The translations under genes and the position numbers were made by a program. 12,196 nucleotides of DNA from CAYNYM01 sp049366815 (GTDB taxonomy: Bacteria > Desulfobacterota > DSM-4660 > Desulfatiglandales > HGW-15), in NCBI GenBank assembly GCA_049366815.1, contig JBMNCO010000022.1:1-12196 (forward strand). The letters run 5' to 3'. Position 1 is the stretch's first letter, and every line of letters begins with the position of its first letter. The notes under the pieces were generated by a model, which was not told the origin of the DNA, did not search any database, and was given only the letters and a program-made list of their open reading frames with translations. Below, in pieces: positions 6,326-12,196 of this stretch.

Positions 6326-8746
6326 ATGGACCCATGGCTTCTGGTATACGAAGGATTCGACCCGCAGGAGGAACCCCTGCGTGAAGCCCTCTGCACCCTG
6401 GGAAACGGCTATTTCGCCACCCGGGGTGCCCTGGCGCAGGCCAACGCGGGCGGCATCCATTATCCCGGGACCTATCTGGCCGGCGGATACAACCGGCTTG
6501 AGACCCATATCGCGGGGCGTGTCATAGTCAATGAGGACCTGGTCAATCTTCCCAACTGGCTTGTCCTGACATTCCGGATCGACGAGGACGACTGGTTTGA
6601 TCTCCAGCAGGTGGATCTTTTGAGCTACCGCCAGACCCTGGATCTCAAAAGGGGGCTTCTCCAGAGAACCATACGCTTTCGAGATGGAAAAAATCGGGAG
6701 ACCCGAATCGAGGAACGCCGTCTCGTTCATATGGCCGAACCGCATCTGGCCGCCCTGGAGCTTACCATTTCCGCTGAAAACTGGTCAGGCATCCTCACCA
6801 TAAAATCCGCTCTGGACGGTCTGGTGGTCAACAGCGGTGTCAAACGATACCGTGGATTGAAAAACAAGCACCTTAGACCCCTTTTGACCCGTCCCCTGGG
6901 GGAGAACGGCATGCTTTTGAAGGTCCAGACCAATCAGTCGGAGATCCGGATCGCCCAGGCGGCTCGGACAGCGTTCTTTCAAGAAGATGAGATTTTGAAA
7001 CCGCAGCGGTCGATCCTGAGCGATCAGGGTTATATCGCGCAGCACTGCCGGATGCAGATTTCAGAAGGCGAGGAATTGCGCGTCGAAAAGATCATGGCCG
7101 TCCACACGTCCCGCGACCACGCCTCCTCGGAGTGCAGCATCGATGCGGAAGAGACCCTGGCCAGGGTCGGAAGCTTCACCGACCTTTTAGAGAGCCATGT
7201 CCTGGACTGGAAAAATCTCTGGCAGCGTTTCGAGATGGCCTTTGTCATGGAGGAAGAGGCTAAAGACGGGAAAACAGCCATGATCCTTCATCTCAACCTC
7301 TTTCATCTCCTCCAGACGACATCCATGCATACCATTGATCTGGACGTAGGTGTCCCGTCCCGGGGATGGCACGGTGAGGCCTATCGCGGGCACATCTTCT
7401 GGGACGAACTGTTCATCTTTCCTCTTCTCAACCTCCGGGTGCCGGAGATCACGCGGTCCCTTCTCGTGTACCGGTATCGTCGATTGAATGAGGCAAGGGC
7501 TGCGGCACGAGCGGCGGGCTACAAAGGGGCTATGTATCCCTGGCAGAGCGGCAGCAACGGTCGGGAAGAAAGCCAGCAACTCCATCTCAATCCCGAATCA
7601 GGGCGCTGGATCCCGGACAACTCTCACCGCCAGCGTCATGTGAATGCAGCCATCGCCTATAACATCTGGCAATATGACCAGGTCACCGGGGATCAGGAAT
7701 TCCTGTCCTTTTGCGGGGCCGAAATGCTCCTTGAAATCGCCCGATTCTGGGCCTCCCTGGTCACCCATAACCCGGAAAGCGGCCGGTATGAAATCCTGGG
7801 AGTTATGGGTCCGGACGAATATCACGACGGGTATCCCGGCGCCGAAGAGGCGGGGCTGAAAAACAATGCCTACACCAACATCATGGCGGTCTGGGTATTG
7901 AGGGAGGCATTGAGGACTCTGGAACGCCTTCCCCGGGATCGCAGTGAGGAACTCTGCGAAACCCTTGTCCTGAGCCGCGGAGAACGGGATCTGTGGCAGG
8001 ATATCACCCGCCGGATGTGTGTGGTGTTTCATGACGACGGCATCATCAGCCAATTCGAGGGTTATGCCGATTTGGAGGAATTCGACTGGGACGGGTATCG
8101 TGAAAAATATGGAGATATCCAACGCTTGGATCGGATTCTTGAGGCTGAGGATGACACCCCGAACCGCTACAAGGCCTCGAAGCAGGCCGATGTACTCATG
8201 CTCTTTTACCTCTTTTCCGCAGAGGAACTCGGCGAACTGTTTGCCGGGTTGGGCTATGATTTTGAGCGGGATACCATACCCAGAAACATCCGCTATTATA
8301 TGGCGCGCACGTCCCATGGCTCCACCCTGAGCCGTGTTGTGCATTCGTGGGTTCTCGCCCGTTCAGACCGAGTCCGCTCCTGGAACCTCTTCAAAGAGGC
8401 CCTCAAGAGCGACTACACGGACATCCAGGGGGGAACCACCCCCGAGGGAATACACCTCGGAGCCATGGCAGGGAGCGTGAACCTCATACAGGAGGCCTTT
8501 ACAGGGATTCGTGCCAGGGAGGACGTGCTCTGGTTCAATCCCTGTCTGCCCGAAGAAATGGGGAGTCTGGACATGAGGATCCGCTATCGGGGGCACTCTC
8601 TTCGGACCCGGATTACCCAGAATGAACTCACGGTCGAGGCCGTCACGGTCGCGGCCGGGCCCTGTTCCGAGGAGCCGATACGGATCGGCTTCCAAGATGA
8701 AATCTTCCGACTCCACCAGGGCCAATCGAAAACATTTCAGTTGTAG
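6326..8746 (+). CDS. Glycoside hydrolase family 65 enzyme, probable disaccharide (trehalose-type) phosphorylase
   Basis: The 806-residue length is typical of GH65. An N-terminal beta-sandwich (about 1-300, beginning WLLVYEGFDP...LGNGYFATRGA) leads to an (alpha/alpha)6 barrel (about 320-725) and a small C-terminal beta domain. Barrel motifs include HGEAYRGHIFWDE (349-361) and GPDEYHD with Glu498, the expected general acid. The phosphate-site elements follow: KQADVL (619-624) and SHGSTLS (663-669), fitting the HxSxLS pattern of inverting phosphorylases, then TTPEGIHLGAMAGS. It would split an alpha-linked glucose disaccharide with phosphate to beta-glucose-1-phosphate and a sugar. Being next to a beta-phosphoglucomutase/trehalose-phosphatase gene points to trehalose, but maltose, kojibiose or another substrate cannot be excluded. 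GGGAG at 6313-6317, inside the end of the previous gene, is its ribosome-binding site. No signal peptide is seen, so it is cytosolic. Confidence 0.92.
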   Translation: MDPWLLVYEGFDPQEEPLREALCTLGNGYFATRGALAQANAGGIHYPGTYLAGGYNRLETHIAGRVIVNEDLVNLPNWLVLTFRIDEDDWFDLQQVDLLSYRQTLDLKRGLLQRTIRFRDGKNRETRIEERRLVHMAEPHLAALELTISAENWSGILTIKSALDGLVVNSGVKRYRGLKNKHLRPLLTRPLGENGMLLKVQTNQSEIRIAQAARTAFFQEDEILKPQRSILSDQGYIAQHCRMQISEGEELRVEKIMAVHTSRDHASSECSIDAEETLARVGSFTDLLESHVLDWKNLWQRFEMAFVMEEEAKDGKTAMILHLNLFHLLQTTSMHTIDLDVGVPSRGWHGEAYRGHIFWDELFIFPLLNLRVPEITRSLLVYRYRRLNEARAAARAAGYKGAMYPWQSGSNGREESQQLHLNPESGRWIPDNSHRQRHVNAAIAYNIWQYDQVTGDQEFLSFCGAEMLLEIARFWASLVTHNPESGRYEILGVMGPDEYHDGYPGAEEAGLKNNAYTNIMAVWVLREALRTLERLPRDRSEELCETLVLSRGERDLWQDITRRMCVVFHDDGIISQFEGYADLEEFDWDGYREKYGDIQRLDRILEAEDDTPNRYKASKQADVLMLFYLFSAEELGELFAGLGYDFERDTIPRNIRYYMARTSHGSTLSRVVHSWVLARSDRVRSWNLFKEALKSDYTDIQGGTTPEGIHLGAMAGSVNLIQEAFTGIRAREDVLWFNPCLPEEMGSLDMRIRYRGHSLRTRITQNELTVEAVTVAAGPCSEEPIRIGFQDEIFRLHQGQSKTFQL

Positions 8747-8758
8747 GGAGGAGACATC

Positions 8759-9763
8759 ATGGTAAGGACCGCGATCAATGGGCTGGGAAGAATCGGGAGA
8801 GCCGCTTTCAAGATAATACTGGAACATCCCGAACTGGATCTGGCGGCCGTCAACGACCTCGTACCCACGGACAACCTCGCTTATCTCCTAAGGTATGATA
8901 CGGTCTACGGCCGATACGAAAAAGAGGTCATAGCCTCGCAAACGGGACTGGTTGTCGACGGCAGGGAATATCCGGTCTATCACGAAAAGGACCCGCTGAA
9001 TCTTCCCTGGAAGGAATTTGAGGTAGATATCGTCTTTGAATGTACAGGGGTCTTTACCCGGGAGGAAGACCTTGAAAAGCACCTCCAGGCCGGGGCCAAA
9101 TTTGTTATCCTCTCCGCCCCGCCCAAAAGCGAAGCCATGCCCATGGTCGTCCACAACGTGAACCGGGCCGAACAGCCCGTGCGTATGATGTCCTGTGCCA
9201 GCTGCACGACCAATTGCATCGCCCCGGTGGTGGAGATCATGGGCAGACGCATCGGCGTCAGGAAGGCCACGCTGACGACCATCCATGCCTACACAGCAAG
9301 CCAGGGCATAGTCGACGGCCCTAACAAGAAATGGAGCAGGGGGCGTGCCGGCGCCGCCAACCTCGTGCCGACCACTACGGGCGCCGCTGTGGCCACGACC
9401 AAGGCCCTCCCCCGGTACAGAGGCAAATTTGACGGGGTCGCGGTCCGGGCACCCATCCCGGTGGGGTCCCTGTCCGATTTGGTTTTTCTCACGGAACGCA
9501 AGACCACGGTGGAAGAAATCAATGATATCTTCATGCAGGAGGCGGCAAGTGAACGATACCGGGGCATCCTGGGCGTTGCGGAGGATCCCATTGTCTCTTC
9601 GGATATCATCAAAGACCCCCGGGCTGCGATCTTCGATCCCCGAATGACCCAGGTAGTGGACGGGGACCTGGTCAAGGTGATGGCCTGGTATGACAATGAA
9701 TGGGGATATACCAACCAGATGATCCGCGAGGCCGTCAGGGTCGGCAAGGAGGGGATCGACTGA
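8759..9763 (+). CDS. gap: Type I glyceraldehyde-3-phosphate dehydrogenase
   Basis: This 334-residue protein has the full type I GAPDH layout: NGLGRIGR (7-14) for NAD binding, Asp33 (VNDL) which favours NAD, catalytic Cys149 in SCASCTTNC, His176 in TTIHAYT, PTTTGAA (204-210), the catalytic-domain motif APIPVGSLSD, and WYDNEWGY (310-317). It oxidises glyceraldehyde-3-phosphate to 1,3-bisphosphoglycerate in the cytosol. GGGAGGAG (8746-8753) overlaps the GH65 stop, and the genes are 12 bp apart, so this is the third gene of the operon. Two departures stand out: the usual SNASC reads SCASC, adding Cys146 three residues before the catalytic Cys, and the NAD/phosphate loop reads TASQGIVDGPNKKWSRGR instead of the common TNDQRLLDLPHKDLRRAR. 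It may be a second, specialised copy in this genome. Confidence 0.95.
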   Translation: MVRTAINGLGRIGRAAFKIILEHPELDLAAVNDLVPTDNLAYLLRYDTVYGRYEKEVIASQTGLVVDGREYPVYHEKDPLNLPWKEFEVDIVFECTGVFTREEDLEKHLQAGAKFVILSAPPKSEAMPMVVHNVNRAEQPVRMMSCASCTTNCIAPVVEIMGRRIGVRKATLTTIHAYTASQGIVDGPNKKWSRGRAGAANLVPTTTGAAVATTKALPRYRGKFDGVAVRAPIPVGSLSDLVFLTERKTTVEEINDIFMQEAASERYRGILGVAEDPIVSSDIIKDPRAAIFDPRMTQVVDGDLVKVMAWYDNEWGYTNQMIREAVRVGKEGID

Positions 9764-9794
9764 TGAGCAGGAGAAAAACAATGAAGGTCAGGAC

Positions 9795-10895
9795 CTAAGA
9801 CTTCCTCCGCCCGTAGACTCCGTCATCTGATCTGTCGGCATGAATCTCCGCCCGAACCCGGGGCAGACCTTCGGGGAAGGTCTCTCTCGCGTATTCGATG
9901 AGCTTCTCGCGCACATGGCAGCGCAGATTCCAGGCGGTAGAGGCGTCCGGGGCGCTCATGAGGGCCCTGAGCTCCTGCGTCTGCTCCGTGGCGTTCGTGA
10001 CCTGGAGCCCCCAGACCTTCCCGTCCCAAAGCTCCGATTCACTCAGTACTTCTTTCAGCCTTTCCCGCAGGGCCTGCACTGGAATGTTGTAATCCGCGTA
10101 AAGATAGACCGTGCCAAGGAGGTCGGCTGAGACTCTTGTCCAGTTCTGGAAGGGTTTTTCCAGAAAATAGGTAATGGGCAGGACCAGCCGGCGCATGTCC
10201 CAGATCCTTACGACGACGTAGGTTAGGGTAATCTCCTCGATACGGCCCCACTCATTCTCGACAATAACCACATCGTCCAGGCGAATCGGCTGGGTAAAGG
10301 CGATCTGCAGACCGGCAAGCAGGGTCGCGATGGAGTGCTGGGCCGCAAACCCTATGATAAGCCCGACGATTCCTGCGGACGCCAGGATGCTGGCGCCGAC
10401 CTGGCGAACCGTGGCAAAGCTCATAAGCAGGAGAGAAAGGGCGATTATGCCGATAATCGCGATCGCTATTTTCTTCATGATCCGGATCTGGGTCTGCACA
10501 CTTCTGGCCCGGAGATTGTCTGCCACATCCATGGTGAAGCGTTGAATGAGCAGGTGCTCCGCCACCCCAAGAAGCCGGATCATCAGCCAGGCCAGCGAAA
10601 AGATGAGGAGCAGGACCAGGATATGTCGCAGGAATTGCAGGACCGGGTCGGGTGCCTCGAAAAAGGGGAAGACGAACCACACGGAGAGGAGCGGCAGTAT
10701 GAGTCTGGCGGGTCCCCGGCAGCGCCGTATAAAAATAGATTCGCTGCTGTCATCCCTAAGGCGGGCCAGCCGACCGGACAAGCGGGACAGTGCTGCATAG
10801 ACCGTCAGTCCCAGGAGGATTCCGCCGCCCAGGACCGCGAGGGGCTTGATCATCTCTTTTCCTATTTGAATCAAGCTTCCCATCCAGGTATCCAT
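9795..10895 (-). CDS. MscS-family mechanosensitive ion channel
   Basis: The 366-residue inner-membrane protein has four predicted helices at about residues 17-36, 63-79, 88-109 and 138-160. A fifth, pore-lining segment follows (about 163-200), rich in Gly and Ala (VGASILASAGIVGLIIGFAAQ) and characteristic of MscS TM3. The MscS beta domain follows: QPIRLDDVVIVENEWGRIEEITLTYVVVR, then RLVLPITYFLEKPFQNW (236-252). The C-terminal alpha/beta vestibule domain runs to about 352. The channel opens under membrane tension to release solutes on hypo-osmotic shock. Its stop overlaps the spacer after gap, and the two genes converge with 31 bp between them. It lies downstream of the thioredoxin-reductase-like gene in the same direction, 107 bp apart. 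An AGGGAG site precedes ATG 10895 on the minus strand. It is longer than E. coli MscS (286), through extra N-terminal helices. Confidence 0.92.
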   Translation of the reverse strand: MDTWMGSLIQIGKEMIKPLAVLGGGILLGLTVYAALSRLSGRLARLRDDSSESIFIRRCRGPARLILPLLSVWFVFPFFEAPDPVLQFLRHILVLLLIFSLAWLMIRLLGVAEHLLIQRFTMDVADNLRARSVQTQIRIMKKIAIAIIGIIALSLLLMSFATVRQVGASILASAGIVGLIIGFAAQHSIATLLAGLQIAFTQPIRLDDVVIVENEWGRIEEITLTYVVVRIWDMRRLVLPITYFLEKPFQNWTRVSADLLGTVYLYADYNIPVQALRERLKEVLSESELWDGKVWGLQVTNATEQTQELRALMSAPDASTAWNLRCHVREKLIEYARETFPEGLPRVRAEIHADRSDDGVYGRRKS

Positions 10896-10921
10896 GTCAC
10901 TTCTATCTCCCTTTCTCCCGC

Positions 10922-11002
10922 TCAGGCGTCCTTGTTGAGCATGCTATGGAGTCTCAGGGCGTTTTTTGCTGCATATCCGGACTCATCGTTATCGAAATGC
11001 GC
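10922..11002 (-). pseudogene. 3' remnant of a DUF72 (YecE-like) gene
   Basis: Directly after the TAG stop of the thioredoxin-reductase-like gene, and in the same frame, 26 codons stay open to TGA (10924-10922). They contain HFDNDESGYAAKNALRL. This closely matches the C-terminus of DUF72-family proteins, which typically ends in a (Y)FNND..GYAvkNAleL pattern, as I recall it. No start codon, ribosome-binding site or upstream DUF72 domain is present, so only the last tenth or so of the gene survives. The simplest reading is that a DUF72 gene once lay here and was lost by deletion or replacement up to the end of the flavoprotein gene. Confidence 0.55.
10963..10980 (-). repeat. 18-bp exact inverted repeat, copy 1
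   Basis: Read on the minus strand this copy is ccggatatgcagcaaaaa, and it lies inside the DUF72 remnant. The identical 18-mer occurs on the plus strand at 11754-11771 inside the thioredoxin-reductase-like gene. Flanking bases do not match. Confidence 0.6.
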
Positions 11003-11917
11003 CTATGTGCTTTTCTTTGCCTGCTTTTTGGCATGGGCCGCGGCTTCGAGTCCGGCAATGCAGCCCTCTCCCACGGATTTGGCCACCTGCCAGGGTGGAC
11101 CGCATATATCACCCGCGGCGTAAATGCCGGGGATATTTGTCTCCTGCTTCTTGTTGGTAGAGATATATCTCATGGTTTCTTGGTCCAGGGCCACGCCGAG
11201 ACGTCCGGCCAGTTCGGTCACCCCCTTGGCACCCAGTTCGATAAAGACACCCTCCACCTGTAGCTCGGTGCCGTCATCAAGGATCAAACCCTTTACCGTA
11301 TCCTCACCCCTGATCTCACCGACCCTTCGGCCCTCATGGACGATAATCGGACTTTCTTCGAGCCTTTGGGCCAGAAAATCGTTTACGTCCAGCCTTTCAC
11401 AGATGAGATGCACCTCGCGGGCATAGAAAAGAAGGGTCAAAGCCCCTGTAACGGCGGCGCTTTCGCATCCTACCAGGGCCACCGCCTGATCTCGAAAAAA
11501 AGCGGCGTCGCAGTCCACACAATAGGCGACACCCTTTCCCAGATACTCTTTTTCTCCCTTCAGGCCCAGTTTGTTCCTGGAGATGCCCATGGCAAAGATC
11601 AAGGCGCCCGCCTCAAAGGTCTTCCCGCCCTCCGCCTCGAGAAGAAAATGCCCTCCTTCACTCTTGAGATCGGTGACATCCTGTTCAAGGAATTCGACCC
11701 CCACCGACTCGGCACGCCTGCGCGCCTGCTCCAGCATGTCCGATCCGGCTTTGCCGGATATGCAGCAAAAATTTTCTATGTGGACCTGATAGGCGCTGCT
11801 TTTTCGAAGTTTGCCCAGCACCAACACGGAGACCTTCCTGCGGGCCGCATGAATGGCCGCCTGAAGGCCGGCCGGCCCCGAACCCAGTATGATCACATCA
11901 AACCGCTTCGTCCGCAT
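11003..11917 (-). CDS. Thioredoxin-reductase-like flavoprotein, atypical
   Basis: The 304-residue product has the size and layout of low-molecular-weight thioredoxin reductase. It has the FAD motif GSGPAG (12-17), HIENFCCI (47-54), a redox CxxC in AYCVDCD (Cys133, Cys136), a nucleotide-binding domain from about 146, and the FAD motif YAAGDI (266-271). The family usually reduces thioredoxin with NADPH. Two NADPH signatures are altered: the glycine-rich loop reads VGCESAA instead of GGGxSA, and the basic HRRxxxR stretch after the second strand is replaced by CERLDVNDF. NADH, ferredoxin or another donor is therefore possible, and the acceptor is unknown. Extra cysteines (Cys51, Cys52, Cys151, Cys173) are present. 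AAGGAG (minus strand, about 11929-11934) lies upstream of ATG 11917. It precedes the MscS gene on the same strand. Confidence 0.85.
   Translation of the reverse strand: MRTKRFDVIILGSGPAGLQAAIHAARRKVSVLVLGKLRKSSAYQVHIENFCCISGKAGSDMLEQARRRAESVGVEFLEQDVTDLKSEGGHFLLEAEGGKTFEAGALIFAMGISRNKLGLKGEKEYLGKGVAYCVDCDAAFFRDQAVALVGCESAAVTGALTLLFYAREVHLICERLDVNDFLAQRLEESPIIVHEGRRVGEIRGEDTVKGLILDDGTELQVEGVFIELGAKGVTELAGRLGVALDQETMRYISTNKKQETNIPGIYAAGDICGPPWQVAKSVGEGCIAGLEAAAHAKKQAKKST
11754..11771 (+). repeat. 18-bp exact inverted repeat, copy 2
   Basis: Plus-strand ccggatatgcagcaaaaa lies inside the thioredoxin-reductase-like gene, where the complementary strand codes for FCCISG. It is the partner of the inverted copy at 10963-10980. 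The interval between them covers most of the flavoprotein gene. Confidence 0.6.
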
Positions 11918-11982
11918 AACGGCACCTTTCTCCTTTTTTAGTATGAAAGCCTACAATTAAGACTGGACCAGTGCTCGTGCCC

Positions 11983-12010
11983 CTTCAATAGGGTGAATCC
12001 TGTATTGAAG
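11983..12010. promoter_or_regulatory. Inverted repeat in the divergent spacer, possible operator
   Basis: The arms cttcaata (11983-11990) and tattgaag (12003-12010) are exact reverse complements around a 12-nt centre. A further ttcaag follows at about 12019, so CTTCAA-type half-sites occur three times within about 40 bp. The site lies 66 bp upstream of the thioredoxin-reductase-like start. No T-run follows, so an operator is more likely than a terminator. The regulator is unknown. Confidence 0.4.
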
Positions 12011-12091
12011 AAAACGATTTCAAGTATAGCGGAAGGCGCTCCACCCCGTTCCCTCCCGTGAACCTCTGCGTGATGCGTCCTGCGCGACTTT

Positions 12092-12107
12092 ACGTCCGGG
12101 CGGACGT
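12092..12107 (+). repeat. GC-rich dyad followed by T-rich stretch
   Basis: acgtccg-gg-cggacgt is an exact 7-bp dyad, followed by tgttgttttatta on the plus strand. The shape is that of a weak Rho-independent terminator, but no plus-strand gene ends here. It could be an operator for the gene starting just past the right edge, or an attenuator in its leader. Confidence 0.4.
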
Positions 12108-12185
12108 TGTTGTTTTATTAATATCAAGTCGCGGAATATCCAAAAGATACATTTCCCCTGTTGTTTGTTTCATTCATCAAATAAC

Positions 12186-12192
12186 GAGGTGA
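12186..12192 (+). promoter_or_regulatory. Ribosome-binding site of a plus-strand gene just beyond the window
   Basis: GAGGTGA at 12186-12192, followed by aaag at the last base, is a good Shine-Dalgarno sequence with spacing for a start codon at about 12197. It implies that the 11918-12196 spacer separates divergent genes. The product is not visible. Confidence 0.5.
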
Positions 12193-12196
12193 AAAG

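Noticed and set aside
8888..9781. 297-residue open frame antisense to gap
   Set aside because: The plus strand encodes a full GAPDH with all catalytic motifs; the antisense frame is a GC-bias shadow with a low-complexity, His/Gly/Arg-rich product.
9763..9798. 11-residue frame overlapping the gap stop (TGATG)
   Set aside because: Too short; runs only into the mscS stop region and is probably chance.
10335..11123. 262-residue plus-strand frame across the mscS 5' part and beyond
   Set aside because: It is antisense to clear MscS motifs and its product is rich in Gln, Arg and Pro with no recognisable domain.
11743..11759. 7-bp hairpin atccggc-ttt-gccggat
   Set aside because: It lies inside coding sequence and is explained by codons for SGKAG.

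Overview
The window looks like chromosomal DNA of an anaerobic or sulfate-reducer-type deltaproteobacterium (Desulfobacterota). This is an inference from moderately high GC content, from protein style (two unusual disulfide-reductase flavoproteins, an HtrA protease, a GH65/beta-PGM trehalose module) and from spacers rich in inverted repeats. No rRNA, tRNA, transposase, phage gene or CRISPR array was seen.

Layout. (1) Left edge, minus strand: a small four-helix membrane protein (104-511), followed by the start codon of a gene that leaves the window. (2) 512-1122: a roughly 610-bp non-coding spacer holding several inverted repeats. (3) Plus strand: a glutathione-reductase-like flavoprotein (1123-2478), a periplasmic HtrA/DegP-type protease with two PDZ domains (2589-4043) and a small membrane-anchored or secreted protein (4135-4524). 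(4) Plus strand, tightly packed: a beta-phosphoglucomutase-like HAD domain fused to trehalose-6-phosphate phosphatase (4772-6322), a GH65 glycoside phosphorylase (6326-8746) and a type I GAPDH (8759-9763). (5) Minus strand, converging on GAPDH: a thioredoxin-reductase-like flavoprotein (11003-11917), then an MscS-family channel (9795-10895), with a short 3' remnant of a DUF72 gene between them. (6) Right edge: a 279-bp divergent spacer with two dyads, ending in a ribosome-binding site for a plus-strand gene just outside.

How the genes may work together. The central three genes suggest a trehalose branch: the phosphatase makes trehalose from trehalose-6-phosphate, GH65 phosphorolysis gives beta-glucose-1-phosphate plus glucose, the beta-PGM-like domain makes glucose-6-phosphate, and GAPDH is a glycolytic step downstream. 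HtrA, the MscS channel and the disulfide reductases fit a general osmotic, envelope and redox stress neighbourhood. No trehalose-6-phosphate synthase (OtsA) is present here.

Most notable: the HAD-phosphatase gene and the GH65 gene lie in the same reading frame and are separated by one TGA stop plus one codon. The pair is thus a split version of the three-domain architecture I recall for mycobacterial OtsB1. Also notable are the active-site departures in the two flavoproteins and in GAPDH, and the DUF72 remnant. I saw no clearly new multi-gene system.
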